DNA of 64,000 nucleotides, taken from Steroidobacteraceae bacterium (lineage in GTDB: Bacteria; Pseudomonadota; Gammaproteobacteria; Steroidobacterales; Steroidobacteraceae). The translations under genes and the position numbers were made by a program. Below, in pieces: positions 1 through 11,269 of this stretch. How positions within the stretch are numbered: position 1 is the stretch's first letter; each line of letters begins with the position of its first letter. A model generated the notes under the pieces. That model was not told where the DNA came from and made no database searches. It saw nothing but the letters and a program-made list of their open reading frames with translations. Location of the stretch: positions 33,895 through 97,894 of the forward strand of contig JAHCAN010000008.1 of the NCBI GenBank assembly GCA_019634915.1, written 5' to 3'.

Positions 1-564
1 CCGACGCCGACCTGGGCGGACGTCGGCGCGATCGGCTGGCTGGTCGACGGCGCGGCGATCATGAACCAGATCCCGCTGTGCCGCTGCTCCTACGGCCCGT
101 ACGCGCGCGCGATGGTGCGTATCTGCCGGGAGGAGAGTTTCCACCAGCGCCAGGGCTACGACATCATGCTGCAGCTCGCGCGCGGCAGCGACGCCCAGCG
201 GCGCATGGCGCAGCAGGCGCTCGATCGCTGGTGGTGGCCGGCGCTGATGATGTTCGGTCCGCCGGATGCCGACTCGAAGCACTCGGCGCAGTCGATGCGC
301 TGGAAGGTCAAGCGCTTCAGCAACGACGAGCTGCGCGAGCGCTTCATCGAGTTCACGACGCCACAGGCGGAGTATCTCGGCCTCGTGATCCCGCAGGGCG
401 AGATCGACTGGAGCGAATTCCGCGACGTGCTGGACGGCCACGGACCCTGCAACCGCGAGCGGCTCGCGGCGCGCCGCCGCGCGCACGATCAGGGCCGCTG
501 GGTGCGCGAGGCGGCGCTGGCGCATGCCGCGAAGCGCGAGGCGCGTCTGCGCGAGGCCGTCTGA
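1..564 (+). CDS. paaA: Phenylacetyl-CoA epoxidase subunit PaaA, 3' part
   Basis: C-terminal 187 codons of the catalytic oxygenase subunit of the phenylacetyl-CoA 1,2-epoxidase complex (PaaABCE), which epoxidises the aromatic ring of phenylacetyl-CoA in the cytoplasm. The reading frame is open from base 1, so the N-terminus lies outside the window. Visible family hallmarks are the ferritin-like helix [14 protein letters not shown], which carries di-iron ligands of the E-x-x-H type, the segment [13 protein letters not shown], and the C-terminal region ending in [19 protein letters not shown]. It overlaps paaB by the TGATG arrangement at 562-566, so the two are translationally coupled. The call rests on recognised protein sequence and on operon order. 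Confidence 0.96.
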   Translation, partial: PTPTWADVGAIGWLVDGAAIMNQIPLCRCSYGPYARAMVRICREESFHQRQGYDIMLQLARGSDAQRRMAQQALDRWWWPALMMFGPPDADSKHSAQSMRWKVKRFSNDELRERFIEFTTPQAEYLGLVIPQGEIDWSEFRDVLDGHGPCNRERLAARRRAHDQGRWVREAALAHAAKREARLREAV

Positions 565-854
565 TGAGTACGCAGCGCGAGTGGCCCCTGTACGAAGTGT
601 TCATCCGCGCCCGCGGCGGGCTCGATCACAAGCACGTCGGCAGCATCCACGCGGCCGACGCCCGCATGGCGATCGAGCACGCGCGTGACGTGTACACGCG
701 CCGCCAGGAGGGCATCAGCATCTGGGTCGTGAAATCGAGCGAGATCGTCGCCTCCGATCCGGCGGAGGCCGATGCGCTGTTCGAGCCGGCGCGCGACAAG
801 GTCTACCGGCATCCCACGTTCTACGACATCCCGGACGAGGTGAAGACGCTTTGA
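564..854 (+). CDS. paaB: Phenylacetyl-CoA epoxidase subunit PaaB
   Basis: A 96-residue protein matching the small PaaB subunit of the phenylacetyl-CoA epoxidase. In this family PaaB bridges PaaAC heterodimers and helps assemble the active complex. Recognisable are the N-terminal [21 protein letters not shown] and the segment [18 protein letters not shown], both typical of PaaB. The ATG at 564 overlaps the paaA stop. An upstream extension of the open frame exists, but it is the antiparallel-looking shadow of paaA, so the short start is chosen. The stop overlaps the paaC TTG start (851-854). Confidence 0.96.
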   Translation: MSTQREWPLYEVFIRARGGLDHKHVGSIHAADARMAIEHARDVYTRRQEGISIWVVKSSEIVASDPAEADALFEPARDKVYRHPTFYDIPDEVKTL

Positions 855-1615
855 GCGCCGTGCTGCCGGACCGGCATTTCCTCTATGTGCTGCGGCTCGC
901 CGACTCGAACCTCGTGCTCGCGCAGCGGCTCGGCGAGCTGATCGGCCATGCGCCGGCGCTCGAGGAGGATCTCGGGATCGCCAATGTCGCGCTCGACCTG
1001 CTCGGCCAGGCGCGGCTGCTGCTCGCGCACGCCGGCGTGCTCGAAGGGCGGGGCCGCGACGAGGACATGCTGGCGTTCCTGCGCGCCGAACACGAGTTCC
1101 TGAATGCGACGCTCACCGAGCAGCCGAACGGCGATTTCGGCGACACCATCGCGCGCCAGTTCCTGTACGACAGCTGGCAGATCGAACTCTACGGGCAGCT
1201 CGCGCAGTCGGCGGATCCGACGCTCGCGGCGATCGCCGCGAAGGCGCTGAAGGAGACGCGCTACCACCTGCGCTACAGTGCCGGCTGGCTCGTGCGCCTC
1301 GGCGACGGCACCGGCGAGAGTCACGCGCGTGCGCATGCAGCGCTCGAGCGGCTGTGGCCGCATACCGTCGAGCTGTGCGACCCCGACGACATCGACGCGG
1401 CGATGTTCGCCGCGGGCATCGGCGCCGATCTCGCGACCGTGCGGCGAGGCTGGGACCGGCGCATCGACGAGACGCTCGCCGAGGCCACGCTCGAGCGGCC
1501 GGCCACGCCGCCCTGGCGCTGGTATGGCAAGCGGGGCGAGCATGGCGAGTACCTCGGGCGGCTGCTGGCCGAGATGCAGGTCCTGCAGCGCAGTCATCCC
1601 GGAGCGAGCTGGTGA
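851..1615 (+). CDS. paaC: Phenylacetyl-CoA epoxidase subunit PaaC
   Basis: A 254-residue ferritin-like structural subunit of the phenylacetyl-CoA epoxidase, paired with PaaA. Motifs include LRLADSNLVLAQRLGELIGH near the N-terminus, EEDLGIANVALDLLGQARLL, and KETRYHLRYSAGWLVRLGDG in the C-terminal half. PaaC resembles PaaA in fold but has lost the di-iron site. The start is TTG at 851, which overlaps the paaB stop; no closer ATG gives a full-length protein. It overlaps the paaD start by 4 bases (1612-1615), continuing the tightly coupled paaABCDE order. Confidence 0.95.
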   Translation: MSAVLPDRHFLYVLRLADSNLVLAQRLGELIGHAPALEEDLGIANVALDLLGQARLLLAHAGVLEGRGRDEDMLAFLRAEHEFLNATLTEQPNGDFGDTIARQFLYDSWQIELYGQLAQSADPTLAAIAAKALKETRYHLRYSAGWLVRLGDGTGESHARAHAALERLWPHTVELCDPDDIDAAMFAAGIGADLATVRRGWDRRIDETLAEATLERPATPPWRWYGKRGEHGEYLGRLLAEMQVLQRSHPGASW

Positions 1616-2097
1616 GCGCGGCGCTGCGCGTGCCGGTCGACCGCGACGCCATCGAGCGCGACGTGTGGCGGTGCCTCGCGGCGGTTGCGGATCCGGAGAT
1701 CCCCGTCGTCAGCATCGTCGATCTCGGCATCGTGCGGCATGTGCGCGTCGGCGAGCGTGGCGACGTCGAAGTGGGCCTGACGCCGACGTATTCCGGCTGC
1801 CCGGCCACGAGCGTGATCCGCGCGGATGTCGAGCGCGCACTGCATGGCGGCGGCCATCGGGCTTTGCGGCTCGTCGATGTGCTCGCCCCGCCCTGGACCA
1901 CCGACTGGATCAGCGCCGAGGGTCGTCGCAAGCTCGCGGCCTGCGGCATCGCGCCGCCGTCGCCGGGGCCGGTCGTCTGCCCGCATTGCGGCTCGTCTGC
2001 CACGGTATTGCTCAGCGAGTTCGGCTCGACGCCGTGCAAGGCGCTGCATCGCTGCGAGAGCTGCCGCGAGCCGTTCGATCACTTCAAGTGCCTCTGA
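1612..2097 (+). CDS. paaD: Phenylacetate degradation protein PaaD (Fe-S maturation)
   Basis: A 161-residue protein with an N-terminal MIP18/DUF59-type domain (VADPEIPVVSIVDLGIVRHV, TYSGCPATSVI) and a C-terminal zinc-ribbon-like cysteine cluster (CPHCG, then C at CKAL and CESC). PaaD is needed for activity of the epoxidase and is thought to help mature the Fe-S/di-iron centres of the complex. The GTG at 1612 overlaps the paaC stop. The four-cysteine tail is intact, which supports a functional protein. Only its position in the operon distinguishes it from other DUF59 proteins, and that position is canonical. Confidence 0.94.
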   Translation: MSAALRVPVDRDAIERDVWRCLAAVADPEIPVVSIVDLGIVRHVRVGERGDVEVGLTPTYSGCPATSVIRADVERALHGGGHRALRLVDVLAPPWTTDWISAEGRRKLAACGIAPPSPGPVVCPHCGSSATVLLSEFGSTPCKALHRCESCREPFDHFKCL

Positions 2098-2101
2098 CAT
2101 C

Positions 2102-3196
2102 GTGCTGAAGTTCCATCCGCTCAGGCTGAAGGCGCGCACCGAGGCGGCCGAAGACGCCGTGTGCCTGAGTTTCGAGCTGCCGCCCGCGCTGCGCGAGGCG
2201 TTCCGCTTCGAGGCCGGCCAGCACATCGCCGTGCGTGTCGATGCAGGTGGCGAGGAGCGGCGCACTTATTCGATCGTGGGCCCCGAGGGCAGCGACGAGC
2301 TGCGCATCGGTGTGCGCCATCAGTCGCGCGGGCGCGTCTCGCCGCTGCTCGCGCGGGAGTTGCCGGTGGGCGCGGCGATCGACGTGCTCACGCCGAACGG
2401 CAGCTTCCACACGCAGATCGAGCCCGGCCACGCCTGCTGGCGGGTCGCGTTCGCCGCCGGCAGCGGCATCACGCCGGTGCTGTCGATCGCGGCGACCGTG
2501 CTCGAGCGGGAGCCGGCGAGCCGCTTCACGCTGTTCTACGGCAATCGCACCGCGGCGAGCACGATGTTCCTCGACGAGGTGATGGCGCTGAAGAATCGCC
2601 ATCCGGCGCGCTTCGCCGTGTACTTCCTGATGAGCCGCGAGCCGCAGGACATCGGGCTGCTGAACGGGCGCATCGATGCCGCACACGTGCGCGAGTTCGC
2701 GCGTCTGCTGTTCGATGCCGGAGCCGTCGACGAGTTCTTCCTGTGTGGCCCGGGCTCGATGAACGACGAGGTTGCGCAGGTGCTGCGCGAGCTGGGTGCC
2801 AGGGGCAAGGTGCATGCCGAGCATTTCAGCGTGGCAGGCATCGCGGCCACGCCGCCGGCGGTCGCGCAGGCGGTGGCGCCCATCGCGGAGCCGGCGCCGG
2901 CCGCGGCCGTCGACGACGTCAGGGTCAGCGTCGTGATGGACGGCCGCCGGCGCGCGTTCACGCTGTCCGGCGCGCTCGGCGAGACCGTGCTCGACGCGGC
3001 CGATCGCGCGGGCATCGACCTGCCGTACTCCTGCCGCGCCGGGGTGTGCTCGACCTGCCGGGCGAAGCTGCTGAGGGGCACGGTCGAGATGGAGCAGAAC
3101 CACGCGCTCGAGGACTGGGAGCTGGCCGAGGGCTTCGTGCTGTGCTGCCAGGCGCGGCCGACGAGCAGCGAGATCGAACTGACCTACGACGCATAG
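2102..3196 (+). CDS. paaE: Phenylacetyl-CoA epoxidase reductase PaaE
   Basis: A 364-residue NAD(P)H oxidoreductase that passes electrons to the PaaABC epoxidase. Domain order is a ferredoxin-reductase FAD domain (RTYS at about residue 58), a nucleotide-binding domain (GSGITPVLSI near residue 120) and a C-terminal plant-type 2Fe-2S ferredoxin domain with the cluster cysteines in SCRAGVCSTC and LCC. The start is taken as GTG 2102, giving VLKFHPLRLK, which aligns with the family N-terminus. The open frame extends further upstream but only inside paaD. No good Shine-Dalgarno is visible, consistent with coupling to paaD 4 bases upstream. Confidence 0.94.
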   Translation: MLKFHPLRLKARTEAAEDAVCLSFELPPALREAFRFEAGQHIAVRVDAGGEERRTYSIVGPEGSDELRIGVRHQSRGRVSPLLARELPVGAAIDVLTPNGSFHTQIEPGHACWRVAFAAGSGITPVLSIAATVLEREPASRFTLFYGNRTAASTMFLDEVMALKNRHPARFAVYFLMSREPQDIGLLNGRIDAAHVREFARLLFDAGAVDEFFLCGPGSMNDEVAQVLRELGARGKVHAEHFSVAGIAATPPAVAQAVAPIAEPAPAAAVDDVRVSVVMDGRRRAFTLSGALGETVLDAADRAGIDLPYSCRAGVCSTCRAKLLRGTVEMEQNHALEDWELAEGFVLCCQARPTSSEIELTYDA

Positions 3197-3208
3197 GGTG
3201 GAGCCGAC

Positions 3209-3997
3209 ATGCCGTACGCACACATCGAGTTCGGCGTCGAGCGGCGCATCGCGCGGCTCACGCTGAACCGGCCGGACAAGCTCAACAGCTTCAACGCGAC
3301 GATGCATGCCGAAGTGCGCGCCGCGCTGTCGCGCGTGCAGCCTGAAGGGGCGCGCGTGCTGGTGCTGAGCGGGGCGGGGCGCGCCTTCTGCGCGGGGCAG
3401 GACCTCGGCGAGCGCACGGGCGGGCCCGACGGATCGCGACCGGACCTCGGCGAATCGATCGAGCGCGACTACAAGCCGCTCGCGCTCGCATTGCGCCGCC
3501 TGCCGCTGCCGGTGATCGCGGCGGTCAACGGCGTCGCCGCCGGCGCCGGCGCCAACATCGCGCTCGCCTGCGATCTCGTGATCGCGGCGCGCTCGGCGAG
3601 TTTCATCCAGTCGTTCAGCAAGCTCGGCCTCGTGCCGGACGCCGGCGGCACCTGGCAACTGCCGCGCCTCGTCGGCCAGGCGCGAGCGCTCGGGCTCGCG
3701 CTGCTCGGCGAGCGGCTGTCGGCCGGGCAGGCGCAGGACTGGGGCCTGATCTGGCGCTGCGTCGACGATGAGGTGTTCCGCGAGACGGTCGACGAGCTCG
3801 CGACGCAGCTGGCCGCCGCGCCGACGCGGGGGCTCGCGCGCACCAAGCAGGCGATCTGCGAGTCCTGGGGCCGCCCGTTCGAGGCGCAGCTCGACCAGGA
3901 GCGTGACTTCCAGTCCGAGCTCGGCCGCACGGACGACTTCGCCGAGGGCGTCGCGGCGTTCATCGCCAAGCGCGCCCCGGTGTTCACGGGCCGGTGA
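3209..3997 (+). CDS. paaG: 1,2-epoxyphenylacetyl-CoA isomerase PaaG
   Basis: A 262-residue crotonase-fold enzyme that isomerises ring-1,2-epoxyphenylacetyl-CoA to the oxepin form (and can act as a delta3,delta2-enoyl-CoA isomerase). The sequence follows E. coli PaaG closely: GAGRAFCAGQDL, VNGVAAGAGANIAL (oxyanion region) and SKLGLVPDAGGTW, where the Asp of VPDAGG is the PaaG catalytic acid. Glu residues of true hydratases are absent at the usual place, supporting PaaG over a PaaF-type hydratase. A Shine-Dalgarno GGTGGAG precedes ATG 3209. It lies between paaE and paaZ in the operon. Confidence 0.93.
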   Translation: MPYAHIEFGVERRIARLTLNRPDKLNSFNATMHAEVRAALSRVQPEGARVLVLSGAGRAFCAGQDLGERTGGPDGSRPDLGESIERDYKPLALALRRLPLPVIAAVNGVAAGAGANIALACDLVIAARSASFIQSFSKLGLVPDAGGTWQLPRLVGQARALGLALLGERLSAGQAQDWGLIWRCVDDEVFRETVDELATQLAAAPTRGLARTKQAICESWGRPFEAQLDQERDFQSELGRTDDFAEGVAAFIAKRAPVFTGR

Positions 3998-4004
3998 GGG
4001 GAAC

Positions 4005-6047
<2,043 letters not shown>

Positions 6048-6050
6048 CGC

Positions 6051-6308
6051 TCACTTGCGTCTGCCCGGCCGGTTGCCGGTGTCGACGCCGATGTCGTAGT
6101 CCTCGAAATCGCTGACCAGCTCGGCGGTGCGCTTGTCTTCGAGCAGCCGCTCGAGGCGCCGCCAGGCCGGGTCGCCGAGCTTCTGGCCGCGGCGCTTGGC
6201 CATGTCGAGGTCCTTGATGACCTTGTCGAGGTCGAGGTCCTCGACCGACGCGCTCGCTTCTTCCTCGTCTTCCTCGTCGAAGTCTTCCGAATCGGCCTTC
6301 TCGCTCAT
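6051..6308 (-). CDS. Small acidic protein, PA3496-like
   Basis: An 85-residue protein with a strongly acidic first half (SEDFDEEDEEEASASVEDLDLD) followed by a basic/helical half (DPAWRRLERLLEDKRTAEL) and a short acidic end. No signal peptide or membrane segment is visible. The pattern of an acidic start plus a W/R-R-x-x-E-x-x-L-E-D-K-R helix resembles the small PA3496-type proteins of gammaproteobacteria, but function is unknown and the resemblance is from memory. The start at 6308 is chosen over an upstream in-frame ATG (6380) because the extra 24 residues are not family-like. It follows gspF on the same strand after 90 bases and is tail-to-tail with paaZ. Confidence 0.6.
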   Translation of the reverse strand: MSEKADSEDFDEEDEEEASASVEDLDLDKVIKDLDMAKRRGQKLGDPAWRRLERLLEDKRTAELVSDFEDYDIGVDTGNRPGRRK

Positions 6309-6398
6309 GGGCAGAACGGGAACCGTGGTGGTTGATGGTTGGGGCGGCGCACATTTAACGCGAAACCCGTCCCGACGCAACGGCCCCCGTCACGGGCG

Positions 6399-7613
6399 TC
6401 AGCGGATCAGCGCGTTCATCTCGAAAATGGGCAGCAGCATTGCAAATACGATGCCCATCACGAAGGCGCCCATCAGGATGATCAGCAGCGGGCCGAGCAG
6501 GCCGACCAGGGCGGCGAGCAGGCCGTCGAGCTCCCGCTCCTGGCTCATCGCCGCGCGTTCGAGCATCGTTTCGAGCTCGCCGCTCGACTCGCCGCTCGAG
6601 ATCAGGTGGATCGTCATCGGCGGGAACAGCCTGCTCTGCGCCAGCGAGCGGCCGATCGGGGCGCCCTCGCGCACGCGCTGGCCCGCCTCGTTGACCGCGT
6701 TCTTCATCGGGATGTTGGTCACGACCTCGCCGGCGATGCGCAGCGACTCGAGCACCGGCACCGACGCGGCCGTGAGGATGCTGAGCGTGCGGGTGAAGCG
6801 GGCCGTGTTGAAGCCGCGCACCAGCCGTCCGTACAGTGGCACGCGCAGCTGGAACTCGTGGAAACGCCGGCGGGCGTCGGGATTGCGCAGCCAGCGCGTG
6901 AACAGGACCACCGCGAGCGTGATGCCGCCGAGCAGCCACAGCCCCCAGTCGTGCAGGAAGTCGCTGACCGCGATCAGCACGCGCGTCATCAGCGGCAGCT
7001 GCGCCTTGCCGGTGTCGAACACCTCGATCACCTTCGGCACGACGTAGACGAGCAGGCCGGTGACGATGCCGAAGCACATCACCGACAGCGCGATCGGGTA
7101 GAGCATCGCGCCGAGCACCTTCTGGCGCATCAGCTCGCGCCCCTCGGTGTAGTCGGCGAGCCGCTCGAGCACCTCGTCGAGGTGGCCCGACTGTTCGCCG
7201 GCCGACACCGTCGCGCGGTAGATCTCGGGGAAGATCCGCGGGAACTCGGCGAAGCCGCTCGCGAGCGTGTGGCCCTCCATGACCCGCGAGCGCACGCCGA
7301 GCAGGATGCTCTGGATGCGCGGTTTCTCGGTCTGCTGCGAGACCGCGAGCAGCGCCTCCTCGAGCGGCAGGCCGGCGCGCGCCAGCGTCGCGAGCTGGCG
7401 GGTCAGCAGCGCGAGATCGGTGGCCGAGGCGCCGCGGCGCAGGCTGAAGGAGCGCTGCCGCCGCGCCTCCTCGCGCGCGGTCTCGGTGACGCTGACCGGC
7501 AGCAGCTCGCGCTCGCGCAGCAGCTGGCGCACGTGCCTCGCCGTATCGCCCTCGAGGACCCCTTTCTTCTCGCGCCCCGCGGCGTCGAGGGCCACATATT
7601 CGAAAGCGCCCAT
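6399..7613 (-). CDS. gspF: Type II secretion inner-membrane protein GspF
   Basis: A 404-residue polytopic protein of the T2SF/PilC family, the inner-membrane platform of the type II secretion system that connects to the GspE ATPase. It has the N-terminal FEYVALDAAGREKKGVLE, two T2SSF repeats (LTRQLATLARAGLPLEEAL; FTRTLSILTAASVPVLESL) each followed by GE-x-SG-type loops, and three hydrophobic stretches near residues 170-195, 220-240 and 370-395. Length and repeats are complete. It is the last gene of gspCDEF, 20 bases after gspE. Confidence 0.95.
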   Translation of the reverse strand: MGAFEYVALDAAGREKKGVLEGDTARHVRQLLRERELLPVSVTETAREEARRQRSFSLRRGASATDLALLTRQLATLARAGLPLEEALLAVSQQTEKPRIQSILLGVRSRVMEGHTLASGFAEFPRIFPEIYRATVSAGEQSGHLDEVLERLADYTEGRELMRQKVLGAMLYPIALSVMCFGIVTGLLVYVVPKVIEVFDTGKAQLPLMTRVLIAVSDFLHDWGLWLLGGITLAVVLFTRWLRNPDARRRFHEFQLRVPLYGRLVRGFNTARFTRTLSILTAASVPVLESLRIAGEVVTNIPMKNAVNEAGQRVREGAPIGRSLAQSRLFPPMTIHLISSGESSGELETMLERAAMSQERELDGLLAALVGLLGPLLIILMGAFVMGIVFAMLLPIFEMNALIR

Positions 7614-7633
7614 CCGCTCAGGCCCGCCGCCGG

Positions 7634-9145
7634 TCAGTCCTCACGGGTCACCCTGAGGACTTCCTCGAACGTCGTCTCGCCGCGCAGCACGCGGTTCAGG
7701 CCGTCCTCGCGGATCGACGGCGTCATCGTGCGCGCGTAGCGCTCGATTTCGTGCTCGGCGACGCCGTCGTGGATCATCGTGCGCATCTGGTCGTCGACGA
7801 CGATCACTTCGTAGATGCCGCTCCGGCCGCGGTAGCCGAGGCCGGGCTCGCTGCTCGGCCGGTACAGCACCGGCGCGGGCGCGGCCGGGTCGAGGTTCAG
7901 CAGGCGCCGCTCGTACTCGCCGGCCTGGAACGGCTGCTTGGTCTCGGGGTTCAGCACGCGCACGAGGCGTTGCGCGACGATGCCGATCAGGCTCGAGGAG
8001 AGCAGGAACGGCTCGATGCCCATGTCGCGCAGGCGGGTGACCGCGCCGGCGGCGGTGTTGGTGTGCAGCGTGGACAGCACGAGGTGGCCGGTCAGGCTCG
8101 CCTGCACCGCGATCTGCGCGGTCTCGAGGTCGCGGATCTCGCCGACCAGCACGACATCCGGGTCCTGGCGCAGGATCGCGCGCAGCCCGCGCGCGAACGT
8201 CATCTCGACCTTGGTGTTGACCTGCGTCTGGCCGATGCCGTCGATGTAGTACTCGATCGGGTCCTCGACCGTCATGATGTTGCGCGTATTGTCGTTCAGG
8301 CGCTCGAGCGCCGCGTACAGCGTGGTCGTCTTGCCGGAACCCGTGGGTCCGGTGACCAGCAGGATGCCGTGCGGCTTGTGGATCAGCTCGTCCATCAGCG
8401 CCTGCGTCGGCGCGTCCATGCCGAGCGAATCGAGATTGAGCCGGCCCGCCTGCTTGTCGAGGATACGCAGCACGACGCGCTCGCCGTGGCCCGACGGGAT
8501 CGTCGAGACGCGCACGTCGACCGCACGGCCCGCGATGCGCAGCGAGATGCGCCCGTCCTGCGGCAGGCGCTTCTCGGCGATGTCGAGCTTCGACATGACC
8601 TTGATGCGCGAGACGACCAGCGGCGCGACCGCGCGGCGCGACTGCAGCACCTCGCGCAGCACGCCGTCGACGCGGAAGCGGATCACGAGCCGGTTCTCGA
8701 ACGGTTCGATGTGGATGTCGGACGCGTTCTCCTTCACGGCCTGGGTCAGCAGCGCGTTGATCAGGCGGATGATCGGCGCGTCGTCGTCGCTCTCGAGCAG
8801 GTCGGCCTGCTCGGGCAGGTCGAGCGCAAGATGCGCGAGGTCGACACTGCCGTCGAGCCCCTCGGCGGCCTGCATCGCATCGGAGCCGGCCTCGTAGGTC
8901 AGGCGCAGCAGCGTGTCGAATTCCTCGTCGCCGACGCGCGTGAGCTTCAGCGGCATGCGCAGGTGGCGGCGCGCCTCGGCGATCGCGACCGGCGTCGCGT
9001 CGGCGCGGTAGGCGCAGTCGGCGATACCCTCGGCATAGTGGCGCACGAGCACGCCGTGGCGTTTCGCGAACGCGAACGACAGGCGCCGCGGACCCGGCCG
9101 GCCGCCGGCCGCCGGCGTGATGGCGGCGGGTACGCCCTGGGTCAT
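7634..9145 (-). CDS. gspE: Type II secretion ATPase GspE
   Basis: A 503-residue cytoplasmic secretion ATPase. It shows Walker A GPTGSGKT (about residues 266-273), an Asp box (TVEDPIEY), Walker B (ILRQDPDVVLVGEIRD) and a His box (SLTGHLVLSTLHTN). The start ATG overlaps the gspD stop (ATGA, 9142-9145). The odd feature is that the C4 zinc-binding insert usual in GspE (two CxxC pairs before the GYRGR-GIYE motif) is absent: the corresponding segment between RVLNPETKQPF and GLGYRGRSGIYEV contains no cysteine at all. ATPase motifs are otherwise intact. Confidence 0.95.
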   Translation of the reverse strand: MTQGVPAAITPAAGGRPGPRRLSFAFAKRHGVLVRHYAEGIADCAYRADATPVAIAEARRHLRMPLKLTRVGDEEFDTLLRLTYEAGSDAMQAAEGLDGSVDLAHLALDLPEQADLLESDDDAPIIRLINALLTQAVKENASDIHIEPFENRLVIRFRVDGVLREVLQSRRAVAPLVVSRIKVMSKLDIAEKRLPQDGRISLRIAGRAVDVRVSTIPSGHGERVVLRILDKQAGRLNLDSLGMDAPTQALMDELIHKPHGILLVTGPTGSGKTTTLYAALERLNDNTRNIMTVEDPIEYYIDGIGQTQVNTKVEMTFARGLRAILRQDPDVVLVGEIRDLETAQIAVQASLTGHLVLSTLHTNTAAGAVTRLRDMGIEPFLLSSSLIGIVAQRLVRVLNPETKQPFQAGEYERRLLNLDPAAPAPVLYRPSSEPGLGYRGRSGIYEVIVVDDQMRTMIHDGVAEHEIERYARTMTPSIREDGLNRVLRGETTFEEVLRVTRED

Positions 9146-11262
9146 GGGTTCTCCGGTGGTGCCGGGGCCGGCGAGGGCGGCGGCTCCGGTGACGCTTGCG
9201 GTCCGGTGTCGGGCGTGGCCCCGGTGTCGGGCGCGGCCTGGGACGCGGGCGCGCCTTGCGGCGTCTCGGCCGCCGCGTCGTCATCGACCGCGGGCGGCGG
9301 CGGCGGCGGCAGCGGCGGCAGCACGAGCTTCTTCTCGCCCGGCAGCATCGGCAGCACCTCGAACCTCGGGCCGAGCTTGTGCTGCTCGTCGCGGATGTAG
9401 TTGTACTTCGCGTTGGTCTCGAACGCGGCCTGCACGCCGTCGCGCAGGATCTTCGGCTGGATGAAGACCATCAGGTTGGTCTTGACCTTCGAGGCCTGGC
9501 GCACCTTGAAGAGCTCGCCGATCAGCGGGATGCGGCCGAGGAAGGGCACGCGCTGCTCGCCGCGCCGGTCCTCGTCCTGGATCAGGCCGCCGAGCACGAT
9601 CGTGCCGCCGTCCTCGACGAGCAGCGTCGTGTTGATCACGCGCTTGTTGGTGATCAGGTCGACCGAGGTCGCCGTGCTGGTCGACAGGCTCGACGCCTCC
9701 TGCTCGATCTTCAGGATCACCGCGTTGCCTTCGTTGATCTGCGGCGTGATCTTCAGGATGATGCCGACCTCTTCGCGCTGCACGGTCTGGAACGGGTTGA
9801 CCGCGCCGTCGTTGCCGCTGCCGGTGTTGGTGTACTGGCCGGTGATGAACGGCACTTCCTGCGCGACCTTGATCTGCGCTTCCTGGTTGTCGAGCGTGAC
9901 GATCGACGGCGTCGCGATGATGTTGGTGTCGGCGTCGTTCCTGATCGCGCGCAGCACCGCGGCCCAGTTGGTGCCGGTGTCCTGCACGCGCCCGCCGCCG
10001 ATCGTCGTGCCGAGCACCGCGCTCGGCGAGATGCTGCTCGGGTTGTCGACGCCCTTGATGATGTCGACGATGCTGCCGCCGGCGATCGGCTGGATGAAGC
10101 CGCCGATCGCGAAGTTGTCGCGCGAGCCGTCCACCGCCCAGTTGATGCCGAGCTCGGCCGTCTTGTCGGCGCGCACCTCGACGATCACTGCCTGTACGAG
10201 CACCTGGAAGCGGCGGATGTCGAGCTTGTCGACGATCGACATCAGGCTGCGCATCGTCTTCGGCGGTGCGGTGATCACCAGGGCGTTGTTCTCGGCATCC
10301 GCCCAGATCGTCGTGTTGCGCTCGGCCTGGGCGGCCGGACCGCCTGCTGCCGCGCCGCCGGCGCCGCCGGTCGCCGCCGCGACGCCGGTGACCTGCTCCT
10401 TGAGCTTTGCGGCGATCTTCTCGGCGTCGGAGTAGCGCAGATAGCGCACCTGCGTGTCGCCGCCCGCCTCGAGCGGCGTGTCGAGGTGCGCGATCAGTGC
10501 CTTGATGCGCAGCCGCGCCGCCTGCTCGCCGCTCAGCAGCACGCTGTTCGAGCGCTCGTCCGCGACCAGCTTCAGCGATGCGCCGGCAGCGCCCTCGGCC
10601 GGCGCCGCGCCCTGCAGCAGCTGGGTGACGACCCGCACGATCTCGCCGGCCGAGGCGTTCTGCATCGGGATCACCTCGATGTCGGCGTCGCCCGCCTGGT
10701 CGATGCGCCGGATGATGCGCACGATGCGGTTCACGTTGTTCGCGCGGTCGGAGATGATCAGCATGTTCGAGGCGGGGTAGGCCGCGAGATGGCCGTACTG
10801 CGGAATCAGCGGCCGCAGGATCGGCACGAGCTGTGCCGCGTTCACGTTGCGCACCGCGATCACCTGCGTGACGATCTCGTCGGAGGTCGCGCTGACGCGG
10901 TCCGGCAGGTCGACCGACGGAAACTGGCGCGCATTGGCGTCCGGGATGATCTTGATGATGTCGCCGGTCTGCATCGCGACGAAGCCGTGGACCTGCAGGA
11001 TCGACAGGAACGCCTGATAGAACGCCTCGGGCGTCATCGGCGTCGTCGACAGCATCGTCACCTGCTGGCGGCCGACGCGCGGGTCGATGATGAAGTTCTT
11101 GCCGGTCGCCGCGCTGACCGCCTCGACGATCTGCGTGATGTCCGCGTCCTTGAAGTTCGGCGTGATGCGCGCGCCCGACTGCTGTGCGGCGGCCGCGGAA
11201 GTGACCAGCAGCATTGCTGCGAGCGCGGCCACACGCACGCGGGCGAGGGTGATGGGGATCAT
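9142..11262 (-). CDS. gspD: Type II secretion secretin GspD
   Basis: A 706-residue outer-membrane secretin. A cleavable signal peptide (VAALAAMLLVTSAAAAQ) is followed by the N0 domain (NFKDADITQIVEAVSAATGKNFIID), three N1-N3 repeats, a Gly/Ala-rich linker near residue 300, and the secretin domain ending in VPFLGRIPLIGELFK. The C-terminus is a Pro/Ala-rich tail (LPPLPPPPPPA...). ATG 11262 is preferred because it places the signal peptide correctly; an in-frame GTG at 11280 would overlap gspC. It sits between gspC (7 bases upstream) and gspE (4-base overlap). Confidence 0.95.
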   Translation of the reverse strand: MIPITLARVRVAALAAMLLVTSAAAAQQSGARITPNFKDADITQIVEAVSAATGKNFIIDPRVGRQQVTMLSTTPMTPEAFYQAFLSILQVHGFVAMQTGDIIKIIPDANARQFPSVDLPDRVSATSDEIVTQVIAVRNVNAAQLVPILRPLIPQYGHLAAYPASNMLIISDRANNVNRIVRIIRRIDQAGDADIEVIPMQNASAGEIVRVVTQLLQGAAPAEGAAGASLKLVADERSNSVLLSGEQAARLRIKALIAHLDTPLEAGGDTQVRYLRYSDAEKIAAKLKEQVTGVAAATGGAGGAAAGGPAAQAERNTTIWADAENNALVITAPPKTMRSLMSIVDKLDIRRFQVLVQAVIVEVRADKTAELGINWAVDGSRDNFAIGGFIQPIAGGSIVDIIKGVDNPSSISPSAVLGTTIGGGRVQDTGTNWAAVLRAIRNDADTNIIATPSIVTLDNQEAQIKVAQEVPFITGQYTNTGSGNDGAVNPFQTVQREEVGIILKITPQINEGNAVILKIEQEASSLSTSTATSVDLITNKRVINTTLLVEDGGTIVLGGLIQDEDRRGEQRVPFLGRIPLIGELFKVRQASKVKTNLMVFIQPKILRDGVQAAFETNAKYNYIRDEQHKLGPRFEVLPMLPGEKKLVLPPLPPPPPPAVDDDAAAETPQGAPASQAAPDTGATPDTGPQASPEPPPSPAPAPPENP

Positions 11263-11269
11263 GGCAGAT

